From Rhodococcus rhodnii (GTDB lineage: Bacteria > Actinomycetota > Actinomycetes > Mycobacteriales > Pseudonocardiaceae), in the NCBI GenBank assembly GCA_000720375.1, contig JOAA01000017.1, positions 62,001 through 126,000 of the forward strand: 64,000 nt of DNA. The letters are read 5' to 3'. The position numbers and the translations under genes are program-made. The notes under the pieces were generated by a model that was not told the origin of the DNA, made no database searches, and saw nothing but the letters and a program-made list of their open reading frames with translations. This document shows positions 8,158 through 16,083 of this stretch, piece after piece. Within the stretch, counting starts at the first letter, position 1. Each line of letters opens with the position of its first letter.

Positions 8158-8906
8158 TCAGGAACGGTACCCGCTGCCGATCAACGTGGTCGCGTCGAGT
8201 TCAGTCACGCCATCATCGCGCAGTGATACCAAATACAGCTCGCGCACGGCGTCCACGGTGTCGGCAGAGAGTTTCGCCAGTGCGCCCCGGTATCCGGACC
8301 CGAGGATCACCAGCCACGCCACATCGGGGGTCATGGTCAGCCGTAGCTCGTTGACGGTGACATCCGATCGATCAAGTGGGGCGGACGTTCCGCCGGAGGT
8401 GGCGTGTTCGTGGCCTCGGCGATGGCGCGGCCGAGATGACGCCCTGCGGCCGCCATCGCGTCGCCGCGCCAAATCGTGAACGCGACTCGCCCACCAGGAC
8501 GAGCACGACTGATCAAGCGCTCGGTGCCGCCTGTCATGTCGGGGAAGAAGAAGATGCCGAGAGCCGACTGCACCACGTCATACCCCTCGGTCGCCCATGT
8601 GGTCACATCCGCCTGATGAGCACGCAACTGCGGCAGGCCCGGCGACAGCCGGCGCAGCTCGTCGACCATGGGACCGGACAGGTCGACGGCATCAACGACG
8701 CCATCTGGTCCGACCAGCCGAGCTGCGGGGATGGCCGAAGCGCCGGCACCGCAACAGGCATCGAGGACACGTTCGCCTCGCTTGGGCCCGACGACCGCCA
8801 CCGTGGCCGCACCGATGACATCCCACAGGTGGCGGCCAAGGGCGGTGAAGTCGGCCGCGGCCGCGTCGAAGGCGACGCGGTAGTCGGTCTGCTGCTCGTC
8901 GGTCAT
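8158..8906 (-). pseudogene. SAM-dependent methyltransferase with internal deletion and frameshift
   Basis: From ATG 8906 the frame encodes a class I methyltransferase: VLDACCGAGASAIPAA (SAM-binding loop), DAVDLSG, and FTIWRGDAMA. It continues to PPHLIDR near 8365, after which the frame stops at 8337. The family C terminus (VNELRLTMTPDVAWLVILGS to TTLIGSGYRS) continues in another frame to 8158. About 15-17 residues usually found between these parts are missing, so a small deletion shifted the frame. The start overlaps the stop of the upstream surface-protein gene as TGATG, so it was the last gene of that zinc-regulated operon. Confidence 0.75.
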
Positions 8907-10780
8907 CAGGACTCGTTTCGACGTCGGCGTAGCACGAAGAGCAGGCCGCCGCCCAGCAGGACCAATGCCGCACCGACGGCCAGCGGCGGCACAATCGAGG
9001 CGCCGGTACTGGCGAGACGGCTCGCCGCGGCGGAATTCGTTGTCCCATCCGCGCCGCAGCCCGTCGTCGTCGTAGGCAACAGCGTCTTCGGGTCCATGTC
9101 CCCTATCGCAAAGGTCACCACCTGCTTGTCGGTGACCGTCGCGCCGGAGGTCAGCGTGATCGATTGGGTGAAGGTGAGCCGGTAGGCGCCGGACGCTGTG
9201 AACGCCCAGTTGCCGTGCGCGTGGGTACCGAGCCGGATGCCGTAGGTGTCGGGCAGGCCGTCCTTGCTGTTGAAGATCACCACGGGCTTGCCGAACGGGT
9301 CGAGCTCGTAGATGGCCATCGAGCCCGGGCCGCTGACCTCGGTGAGCTGCCACTTCACTTCTCCGGTGGCCTGCGCCGAGGTGATTTCCTCGGTGTTCCA
9401 GCCCAGCCACACCACATCCGGCTTCTGGGTCTGCGGTATCTGCCAGATGCGGGAACTTGGCGGACCCAGGAACGAGAACGCATCGGACGGCACCGTGGTC
9501 GCCGCTGCGGCACCGAGGTGGAACACCACCTGGCCAGGCGCGCGCCACTGTGGCGTTCCCCCGGTGGTTCCGTCTTTCACTTGGGACACAAGGCGTCCGT
9601 CGACGATGCGGGCGGCATAGTCGACGTGTCCTTTGTCGAGCACGACGCCGGTCCGGCTGGTCGTCGGTACACAGGACGTCGTCGTGGTGGTTGGTGTGGT
9701 TGTGGTTGTGCCGGAGTTGGTTGGCTGGCTCGTTGTCTGAGTCCCGCTGGTGGTTGACGTCGGCTGCGTCGTCCTGCTGGTAGTAGTAGTCGTGGTTGTT
9801 GTTGTCGGTCCGCCGACGACCTCGTACGACACCGGCGGGGACACCGAGGATTGGTAGTCGTTGGCGTAGCGCGGTACGAACTTCGCCGTCAGCGTGTGTG
9901 TCCCATTTGCCAGCGCCTGTGTGGTCAGTGCCGCGGTGCCGCCGCTGACTTCGCTGTATCCCAAGGATGTCGCGCCGTCGAAGAACTCGACCCAACCCGG
10001 GGCGTTCGCGGGTGTCACGGCGCTGGTCAGTGTCACACCGGGCGTGGCGGGTGCCGCTGTCAGCGTGGTGGTTGTCGCGTCGGCGACCACGTCCTGCGGG
10101 TTGGTCCCGCCGACATACCACGTGTATTCCACTGGGCCGGAACTGAGCGCGGCTCCCGTGATCGTGGCCGCGGTGACCTCGAAGGTGAGCCGGTAGCGGC
10201 CTGGCGCGCCGAAGGCCCAGTTGGCGTGTACGTGGTGCCCTTCGCCGACGGCTTCACGCCGACTGGTGTAGAGGGGGTCAGTGGAGCTGAAGATCCGTAC
10301 TGGCTGGCCAACGCCATCGGTCTGGAACACCTCGACCTTGCCGGGGCCGGTGACGCCACGTAAGTGCAGGTCCACGGTGTCCCCGGCGAGTACGCCGGTG
10401 GGCACGCTTTCGGTGTCCCATCCGGCGAACAGCAGCGACGGGTCCTGCACCTGCGGCGCGATCCACACGGGACTGTTCGCCGGGCCGAGGAAGGCGTACT
10501 CGGGCACGTCCGGCACGGCCAGCCGGCCGGCGTCGCGAAGCTGGAAGATGACGTCGCTCGCCTCGTAGAACTGGTACGGCGCGCTGCCCACCCGTGTCTT
10601 GAGTGCCAGCCGGCCGTCGGCGTACTGCACGTCGACGGCATCGGTGTGCACATCGTTGAGCACGGTCCGGTTCTTGCTGTCCGGCACGGCAGCCGCCGGG
10701 ATCGTCGCCGCGGTCCAGGTGGTCGCGACCAGCACGGCGGCCGCCGCACCCATTCCCAGCCAGCGCCTCGTTCTCGTCAT
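8906..10780 (-). CDS. Sortase-anchored repeat surface protein, zinc island (624 aa)
   Basis: A signal peptide (to about residue 32) is followed by a first actinobacterial surface-anchored repeat (TIGR03769 type, about 35-230, ending HVHANWAFGAPGRYRLTFEV). An Ig-like domain follows (about 240-325), then a Thr-rich linker, and a second repeat domain (about 380-555, HAHGNWAFTASGAYRLTF). The C terminus is a sorting signal: LASTG, hydrophobic helix, RRRR. LAxTG signals are used by class E sortases. Proteins of this kind accompany the anchored-repeat metal ABC transporter. The ATG at 10780 gives a proper signal peptide. Two Zur-like boxes lie in the divergent promoter, so expression under zinc limitation is likely. 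Confidence 0.88.
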   Translation of the reverse strand: MTRTRRWLGMGAAAAVLVATTWTAATIPAAAVPDSKNRTVLNDVHTDAVDVQYADGRLALKTRVGSAPYQFYEASDVIFQLRDAGRLAVPDVPEYAFLGPANSPVWIAPQVQDPSLLFAGWDTESVPTGVLAGDTVDLHLRGVTGPGKVEVFQTDGVGQPVRIFSSTDPLYTSRREAVGEGHHVHANWAFGAPGRYRLTFEVTAATITGAALSSGPVEYTWYVGGTNPQDVVADATTTTLTAAPATPGVTLTSAVTPANAPGWVEFFDGATSLGYSEVSGGTAALTTQALANGTHTLTAKFVPRYANDYQSSVSPPVSYEVVGGPTTTTTTTTTSRTTQPTSTTSGTQTTSQPTNSGTTTTTPTTTTTSCVPTTSRTGVVLDKGHVDYAARIVDGRLVSQVKDGTTGGTPQWRAPGQVVFHLGAAAATTVPSDAFSFLGPPSSRIWQIPQTQKPDVVWLGWNTEEITSAQATGEVKWQLTEVSGPGSMAIYELDPFGKPVVIFNSKDGLPDTYGIRLGTHAHGNWAFTASGAYRLTFTQSITLTSGATVTDKQVVTFAIGDMDPKTLLPTTTTGCGADGTTNSAAASRLASTGASIVPPLAVGAALVLLGGGLLFVLRRRRNES

Positions 10781-10805
10781 CCCCAAGTCCCCTCTCCGAC
10801 CTGAT

Positions 10806-10820
10806 AGGCAATGATTTTCA
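10806..10820. promoter_or_regulatory. Zur-like box 1 in the divergent surface-protein promoter
   Basis: AGGCAATGATTTTCA matches the actinobacterial Zur consensus TGAAAATGATTTTCA at 11 of 15 positions. It lies 26 bases upstream of the minus-strand ATG at 10780, within the likely promoter of the 624-aa surface protein. Confidence 0.65.
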
Positions 10821-10859
10821 TGCCCAATAAGCCGCTTGTCTACCCTATCCTTGGTGAGA

Positions 10860-10874
10860 TGAAAATGCATATCA
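10860..10874. promoter_or_regulatory. Zur-like box 2 in the divergent surface-protein promoter
   Basis: TGAAAATGCATATCA matches the Zur consensus TGAAAATGATTTTCA at 12 of 15 positions. It lies about 50 bases upstream of the plus-strand start at 10924, placed to repress the two rightward repeat-protein genes. Confidence 0.68.
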
Positions 10875-10923
10875 TGTTCATTAAGCCTCCTTGGGTGGAG
10901 GTTCTGGGATGAACGGAGAACCC

Positions 10924-11568
10924 ATGCGTTTACTTACCCGCGGTGCCGCGTTGGCCGGCGCACTCGTGCTCGGCCTTGGGGTGGGCGCGCCCGCACAGGC
11001 CGCCCCGCTGGTCACCCTCGACAAGGGACACGTCGACGTGGTCGACGTCGAGTACGCCGACGGCGGATTCGAGCTGCACATCCACCACGAGACCCAGGGT
11101 GAGCTCGACCCTGCCGAGACGCTGCTTCGCGTGCTGCCCAAGGCGAAGACCACCGTCCCGGACGACCCGGCCTACGCTTTCCTTGGTGCCGCTGGCAGAC
11201 CGGTCTGGATCCTGCCGCAGGTCGAGGATCCCGACCTGCTGTTCGCCGGACTGTCCACGGAGGAACTGGAAGCCGGGGTGTTCGCCGGCGACCAAGTCGC
11301 CGTGACGCTGTGCGGGGTGTCCGGTCCCGGCAAGCTCAGCGTGTTCACCACGGACGCCGTCGGCAGCCCTAGCGTGGTGTTCAACAGCCGCGATGGCCTG
11401 CCGGACACCACGACCCTGTCGGCGGGCACCCACAAGCACGTCAACTGGGCGTTCACTGCCGCGGGCACCTATCGCGTCACGTTCCACGTCTCGGCCCGGC
11501 TGTCCGCGAACAACCAGGTGATCACGTCCGAGCCGACCACGGTCACCTTCAAGGTCCTCAACTCCTGA
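10924..11568 (+). CDS. Secreted single-repeat surface protein A (214 aa)
   Basis: A Sec signal peptide ends near AQA|APLV. A single TIGR03769-type / choice-of-anchor M repeat follows: VTLDKGHVDVVDVEY at the start, YAFLG and WILPQVEDPDLLFAG in the middle, HKHVNWAFTAAGTYRVTF at the end. There is no membrane or sorting tail, so it is probably released or bound through partners. The ATG at 10924 has GGAG upstream; two earlier in-frame starts lack support. It is first in a two-gene unit behind Zur box 2. A role in zinc capture at the surface is inferred from context; the His residues in the repeat fit but do not prove this. Confidence 0.85.
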   Translation: MRLLTRGAALAGALVLGLGVGAPAQAAPLVTLDKGHVDVVDVEYADGGFELHIHHETQGELDPAETLLRVLPKAKTTVPDDPAYAFLGAAGRPVWILPQVEDPDLLFAGLSTEELEAGVFAGDQVAVTLCGVSGPGKLSVFTTDAVGSPSVVFNSRDGLPDTTTLSAGTHKHVNWAFTAAGTYRVTFHVSARLSANNQVITSEPTTVTFKVLNS

Positions 11569-11578
11569 GAAGGAAACC

Positions 11579-12217
11579 ATGCGCTTACGCAAGTCCGTTG
11601 CCGCGACCGTGCTGATGGTCGCCGCGACGCTGACCACCGCCCTACCGGCTCAGGCCCTGCCCGCCGTCAGCCTGAGCGTCGGCCACGTCGACGTCATCGA
11701 CCCGACATACGACGCAGGCACATTGAAGATCGAGGTCAAGGACTCCACCACCGGTACCCCGGTGCACCGCGATCCGGCGGACGTGGTGTTACAGGTGCTG
11801 CCCGCGGCCAAGACCACGGTGCCCAGCAGCTCGGCGTACGCCTTCCTGGGCACCCCTGGCTCGACCGTGTGGATCCTGCCCCAGACCCAGAACGCGAACC
11901 TGTTGTGGCCGGGCTGGAACACCGAACGGTTGTCCAGCAGCACGTTCACCAGTACCCAGACCACGCTGCTGTCTGTCTCGGGTGGACAGTTCGCGGTGTA
12001 CACGACGAACGCCTTCGGCACGCCGACGGTGTTGTTCAACAGCGGCGACGGTCTGCCTGACTCGCGGGCGGTGTCCGTGGGCACGCACGCGCATGCCAAC
12101 TGGGCCTTCAAGTCCGCCGGCACCTACACAGTCACCTTCCAGGTCACCGGCACCCTGGCCGGTGGCGGAACGGTGACCTCGGCACCGGCATCGTTCACCT
12201 TCGAGGTTCAGCCCTGA
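11579..12217 (+). CDS. Secreted single-repeat surface protein B (212 aa)
   Basis: A paralogue of the preceding gene, 10 bases after it. It has a signal peptide (to about residue 27, AQA), then one repeat domain (VSLSVGHVDVIDPTYDAG, YAFLG, WILPQTQNANLLWPGW, HAHANWAFKSAGTYTVTF). It has no anchor. The ATG at 11579 is preceded by AAGGAAA. It shares the Zur-box promoter by co-transcription and appears to be a recent duplication product that has diverged. It is likely part of the same surface metal-acquisition apparatus. Confidence 0.85.
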   Translation: MRLRKSVAATVLMVAATLTTALPAQALPAVSLSVGHVDVIDPTYDAGTLKIEVKDSTTGTPVHRDPADVVLQVLPAAKTTVPSSSAYAFLGTPGSTVWILPQTQNANLLWPGWNTERLSSSTFTSTQTTLLSVSGGQFAVYTTNAFGTPTVLFNSGDGLPDSRAVSVGTHAHANWAFKSAGTYTVTFQVTGTLAGGGTVTSAPASFTFEVQP

Positions 12218-12311
12218 TCACCAGGCAGTACCGGTGATTCCGGCAGCCGTCCGCGGTGACACGGGGCGGCTGCCGGTCATTTTCGGCTGTCACGGCGTTG
12301 AAGGACTGCTC

Positions 12312-12692
12312 ATGCGTTTCTCCGGCAGGACCTGGCAAGTTTGGGAGGTACTCGTCTCGCGGGACGTGTTCACCAGTGCCATGGAGATCCACCAGGCGTT
12401 GTGGTCACGTGGTGACACCATTTCAGTGACCGCCGTGTACCGCTCGCTGCACATGTTGGTGGACGCGGGCCAGGTCGACGTCCTGCTCGGCCCGGACGGG
12501 CAACACCGCTACCGCCGCTGTTCGCCGACCGCGCACCACCATCTGCTGTGCCGGCAATGCCATCGCGCGGTCGAAGTCCACGACTCACTACCCGGCCAGC
12601 TGTCGAACGGCAGGCTGCGGGATATCGGCTTCGCCGACGACTCCATCCGGATCACCCTCGTCGGGCTGTGCGCCGACTGCTCGCCGACATAG
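12312..12692 (+). CDS. zur: Fur-family zinc regulator, Zur-like (126 aa)
   Basis: The N-terminal winged helix (SAMEIHQALWSRGDTISVTAV, then YRSLHMLVDAGQVD) is the Fur-type DNA-binding domain. The dimerisation part has HHHLLCRQC (Cys80/Cys83) and GLCADC (Cys120/Cys123), the structural zinc site of Fur/Zur proteins. At 126 aa it is short for the family. The ATG at 12312 has AAGGA seven bases upstream; an upstream in-frame start at 12234 is possible. It follows the repeat-protein genes and is the best local candidate to read the four Zur-like boxes. Zinc rather than iron sensing is inferred from its neighbours. Confidence 0.85.
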   Translation: MRFSGRTWQVWEVLVSRDVFTSAMEIHQALWSRGDTISVTAVYRSLHMLVDAGQVDVLLGPDGQHRYRRCSPTAHHHLLCRQCHRAVEVHDSLPGQLSNGRLRDIGFADDSIRITLVGLCADCSPT

Positions 12693-12701
12693 CGAACCAG
12701 C

Positions 12702-13360
12702 TCAGCCGGGCACACCCGCCACAGGTGACGAAGCCGGCTGGCCCCGGCGTGCTCGCGTCCGTGACACCAGGCCATGTTTCGGCGCGAAGAACCACGCCTG
12801 CACGAAAATGCCTGTCACCACAAGCACGATGAGCCCGCCCGCGGCCAGGTCGAAGGCGTACGACAGATACAGGCCGACCAGACACGACACACCACCGATG
12901 ACCGGAGCGGGCAGCATCATCACGCCGAGCCGGTCGGTCAGCAGCCGGGCAGTGCCCGCCGGGGTGATCAGCAGCGCGAGCACCAGGATGTTGCCCACCG
13001 CCTGCAGCGAGATCACGATCGCCAGCGTCACCATCACATAGAGCGCGATGTCCAGCGCGAACACCGGCAGGCCGGCCGACCTGGCCGGCTCACGGTCCAA
13101 TGTGGCCGCCACAAGATGCTTGTGCAGCAACAAGTCCACCAGCAGCAACAAGCCACCGACCCGCTGCCGCTGACCGCCGGACAACTCCCCGATCGGCCTG
13201 CCGGGGACGGCGCATCCACCGGATCCGGTGCACCCGCCCCGACATCACGGCCTTCTCGACCGAGATCGGGAAGTCCCACGCGAAGTCGTGCCGCTGGGGG
13301 ACGTAGCCGATCCGGCCCCGGCTTTCGACCGCGGACCGGCCGTCGACGTGCGGCCCGCCT
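12702..13360 (-). pseudogene. Remnant of anchored-repeat metal ABC transporter (ATPase plus permease)
   Basis: Three broken pieces are read on the minus strand. From 13357 to about 13188 comes the middle of an ATPase ([38 protein letters not shown]). In a second frame its signature GELSGGQRQRV appears near 13190. This runs directly into permease helices (LVDLLLHKHLVAATLDREPA to LVVTGIFVQAWFFAPKHG) ending at 12702. Walker A, Walker B, and the first half of the permease are missing. These match the TIGR03770/TIGR03771 transporter that normally accompanies the surface repeat proteins. At least three deletions are needed to explain it. Confidence 0.8.
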
Positions 13361-14174
13361 TGGTTCCGGTATGGACGGTTCTGGCGGTGAGCAGAGCGAG
13401 ATCGGTACGGTTGCCCAGCCACTCCGGGGAATCCTGGGCGAACAACCGGGTCCAGGCGTCGAGATCGTCCGCAGTCAGATACGCCCGCGCACGCCCCACC
13501 CGCGCGGCCAACTCCGCGAGCGCGGCATCCCGCGCGGCAGGCGCAAGCGGGGCGGGTAGATCCAGCAGCACACTGCTACTGGTGACCCGCTCGAGTCCAG
13601 CAGCACGCAACAGGTCCGGCCAGCCGCGTGGATCGCGCACAACCCTAGGCCTGTCCTCGAACCACGCGGTGAACCATTCGTTGTGCGCGGCGTCCAGTCG
13701 AATCTCCAGCCCGGGGCGTCCCACACCCACATCCCAGGGCAGGCACCGCATCGGCAGACCACCTTCGCCCAGGGTCAGGATGCCGCCAGGAGCAAGCAGT
13801 CCCGCGAGCCCGGCCACGGCATCGCTCCACGACAACGCATGGTGCACGCACGCTCCGGACCAGACCAGCGACACCGGCTCTGGCAACGGCACGGGGCCGT
13901 CGTCGAGGTCATGTTTCAGCGTGCGCACCCTGGATCCAACCCCGGCCCGTTCGGCACGTTCACGAACGAGGTCGAGCATCGTCTCGTCGTTGTCGACGGC
14001 GTAGACGCGGCCGGCCGGGCCGACACGCTCTGCCAGTCGCACGGTCATCGTGCCCGTACCCGGCCCGATGTCGGCCACGGCGTCACCGACCGGCAGCGGG
14101 TCCACCAACGCCCACTCGACCGGGGCGAAGACCGCCTCGGCGGCAGCGGGATCGACAGTCGACGGCCCCGTCAT
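13245..14174 (-). CDS. Class I methyltransferase with a rebuilt C terminus (309 aa)
   Basis: SAM-binding motifs are clear: [20 protein letters not shown], then [10 protein letters not shown], and [12 protein letters not shown]. The family core runs to about residue 270 ([15 protein letters not shown]). The last 40 residues are Arg/Ser/Gly-rich and are an out-of-frame reading of the adjacent ABC ATPase remnant, so the natural stop was lost when that gene was deleted into. The ATG at 14174 overlaps the CobW stop as ATGA, indicating translational coupling. The substrate is unknown; methyltransferases like this commonly sit in zinc-regulated clusters. It may still be functional because the core is intact. 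Confidence 0.75.
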   Translation of the reverse strand: MTGPSTVDPAAAEAVFAPVEWALVDPLPVGDAVADIGPGTGTMTVRLAERVGPAGRVYAVDNDETMLDLVRERAERAGVGSRVRTLKHDLDDGPVPLPEPVSLVWSGACVHHALSWSDAVAGLAGLLAPGGILTLGEGGLPMRCLPWDVGVGRPGLEIRLDAAHNEWFTAWFEDRPRVVRDPRGWPDLLRAAGLERVTSSSVLLDLPAPLAPAARDAALAELAARVGRARAYLTADDLDAWTRLFAQDSPEWLGNRTDLALLTARTVHTGTKAGRTSTAGPRSKAGAGSATSPSGTTSRGTSRSRSRRP

Positions 14175-15307
14175 GACGCGTGATCGTGCATCTCGTCGGT
14201 GTTCCACACCGGCAGCGGATCCTCCAGGGTGCGCCAGTACTCCGGACCGGCCGCGAACTCCTCGTCGGTCAACAACGCCGGATCCAGGCGGCGGCGCGGT
14301 TCGCCGAGGTCGAGATCCACACCGATGAACACCAACTCCTGGCACGCCACCGGCGTGTCCAGCAGTTGCCCGGGCTCCAACGTCAGAGTCGGCCCCGCCT
14401 GCGACCACACGCCCAGCACGCCCGGCCGGGTCGCGATGTGACAGAAACCCTTGCTGCGCAGCACACCGTCCCAATCGGACAATGCGGCCACCAGCCGCAC
14501 CGGGTGAAACGGCCGAGACGCGCGATAGGTCACCGACCGGATGCCGTACTCCTCGGTCTCCGGAGTGTGCCCGCCCGCCAGTTCCGCAGCCCAGCCGGGA
14601 GCCTGCGCCGCGGTGACCGGGTCATAGCGGCCGGTGTCGAGCACCTCGGCCAGATCGACAACCCCACGCCGGGTGCGGATCAGCCGCGCGGCCGGATTGA
14701 GGCGGCGCAGCACGGCCTCGAGCGTCGCGAGCTGCTCGGCCGTGACGAGGTCGATCTTGTTGACCACCAACAGATCCGCGAACTCGACCTGGTCCACCAG
14801 AAGATCTGAAATCGTGCGCTCGTCCTCTTCGGCCGCGGCCATCTCCCGTTCGGCAAGCCGGTCGCCCGCAGTCAGCTCACGCAAGAATCCCGCGGCGTCC
14901 ACCACGGTCACCATGGTGTCCAGCCGGGCGTGATCCGACAGGCTCGTGCCGTCCTCGAACGTCCAGTCGAACGTCGCGGCCACCGGCATCGGCTCCGAAA
15001 TCCCGGTGGACTCGATCAGGATCGTGTCGAACCGACCGCCCCGGGCCAACTCGCCGACACTGTCCAGCAGATCCTCCCGCAACGTGCAGCAGATGCAGCC
15101 ATTGGTCAGCTCGACCAGCCGCTCACTGGTCCGATCGAGCCGACCCTGACCCGCGACCAGCGCCGCATCAATGTTGACCTCACTCATGTCGTTGACGATC
15201 ACGGCAACCCGCCGGCCCTCCCGATTGGCCAGCACATGGTTGAGCAGAGTGGTCTTCCCAGAGCCGAGGAAACCCGACAGCACGGTGACCGGAGTGCGTT
15301 CACGCAT
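14171..15307 (-). CDS. CobW/COG0523 GTP-dependent metallochaperone (378 aa)
   Basis: G3E-family GTPase: Walker A GFLGSGKT at residues 12-19, the metal-binding CxCC motif at 71-74 ([11 protein letters not shown]), NKID for guanine recognition, and a CobW C-terminal domain. COG0523 proteins under Zur control deliver zinc to client enzymes when zinc is scarce. The ATG at 15307 gives the usual short N terminus; an upstream extension crosses the regulatory box. A 12-of-15 Zur-like box lies 8 bases upstream. It is followed by a methyltransferase with a 4-base overlap. The zinc assignment rests on the box and neighbourhood. Confidence 0.9.
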   Translation of the reverse strand: MRERTPVTVLSGFLGSGKTTLLNHVLANREGRRVAVIVNDMSEVNIDAALVAGQGRLDRTSERLVELTNGCICCTLREDLLDSVGELARGGRFDTILIESTGISEPMPVAATFDWTFEDGTSLSDHARLDTMVTVVDAAGFLRELTAGDRLAEREMAAAEEDERTISDLLVDQVEFADLLVVNKIDLVTAEQLATLEAVLRRLNPAARLIRTRRGVVDLAEVLDTGRYDPVTAAQAPGWAAELAGGHTPETEEYGIRSVTYRASRPFHPVRLVAALSDWDGVLRSKGFCHIATRPGVLGVWSQAGPTLTLEPGQLLDTPVACQELVFIGVDLDLGEPRRRLDPALLTDEEFAAGPEYWRTLEDPLPVWNTDEMHDHAS

Positions 15308-15314
15308 CTGCACA

Positions 15315-15329
15315 TGATAATCATGTTCG
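15315..15329. promoter_or_regulatory. Zur-like box 3 between cobW and the ArsR gene
   Basis: On the minus strand CGAACATGATTATCA matches the Zur consensus at 12 of 15 positions. A perfect 15-bp palindrome ACATGATAATCATGT at 15312-15326 is embedded in it. It sits directly upstream of the cobW start and 38 bases from the divergent ArsR gene, so both could be controlled. Confidence 0.72.
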
Positions 15330-15367
15330 ATACATGCCGGCGCGGCGCCCTTGATTGACATCGTCAC

Positions 15368-15967
15368 ATGTTGATGTTTTGCTGTTTTGTGCCCGATTTG
15401 TCGCAGGCGCCCCTGGAGTCGCTGGCAGCGGTTTTTCGCGCCCTGTCATCGCCTTTCCGGCTTTCCCTCGTGCTTCGCCTTGCCAACGAGCCTGCCCGCG
15501 TGACCGAACTGTGCGAAGCACTGGACGCGCCTCAGCCGCTCGTCTCTCACCATCTGAGCATTCTGCGCAGTGGCGACCTGGTTCGCGCCAAGCGGGACGG
15601 CCGCTCGGTGACCTATGCGCTGACCGACAGCCTGCCACCTGAACTCCTCGCCCTACTCCTGCGGCGATACGCCACCGACCGTTCAGCGCACCACAGCGAG
15701 TCCCACGAGCACGGGCCAGACTGCGGGCACGTCGCGATCCCCCACCAGGACCATGTCGACTACCTCCACAACGGCAGCCTGCACCGGCAGGCCGATCCTG
15801 GGCGATGGATGGACTGCGAACCAAGCCGACACCGCCCACACCGTGCACACCGCCACGTCCACGGCGAGGGATGCGGACACGTTGCCATCCCGCATGGCGA
15901 CCACCTCGACTACGTCCACGATGGACACCGTCACGCCGCCCACAATGGGCACTATGACGACCACTGA
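15368..15967 (+). CDS. ArsR/SmtB-family regulator with His-rich repeats (199 aa)
   Basis: Residues about 15-100 form an ArsR winged helix ([37 protein letters not shown]). The C-terminal half is an unusual metal-binding tail with two copies of a motif, [18 protein letters not shown] and [18 protein letters not shown]. These are flanked by further HH and HxH sequences. ArsR/SmtB proteins release DNA on binding metal. The tail suggests zinc (or nickel/cobalt) sensing or buffering. No clear ribosome binding site precedes the ATG at 15368, so the mRNA may be leaderless. It is divergent from cobW and shares Zur box 3. Confidence 0.85.
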   Translation: MLMFCCFVPDLSQAPLESLAAVFRALSSPFRLSLVLRLANEPARVTELCEALDAPQPLVSHHLSILRSGDLVRAKRDGRSVTYALTDSLPPELLALLLRRYATDRSAHHSESHEHGPDCGHVAIPHQDHVDYLHNGSLHRQADPGRWMDCEPSRHRPHRAHRHVHGEGCGHVAIPHGDHLDYVHDGHRHAAHNGHYDDH

Positions 15968-16083
15968 CCGCCTGCGTCAGGAAGTGTTCGCTCACCCCCC
16001 GACTTGGTTCAAGGTCGGTCAGTGCTGACATAGTGCGTCCCGGAGCGACTGCTCGGAACGATCTCCGGTGCCCAACCTCGGCG

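Noticed and set aside
8337..10121. 594-codon minus frame joining a Thr-rich region to the methyltransferase
   Set aside because: Its first 390 codons are out of frame with the surface protein; only the part from ATG 8906 is methyltransferase.
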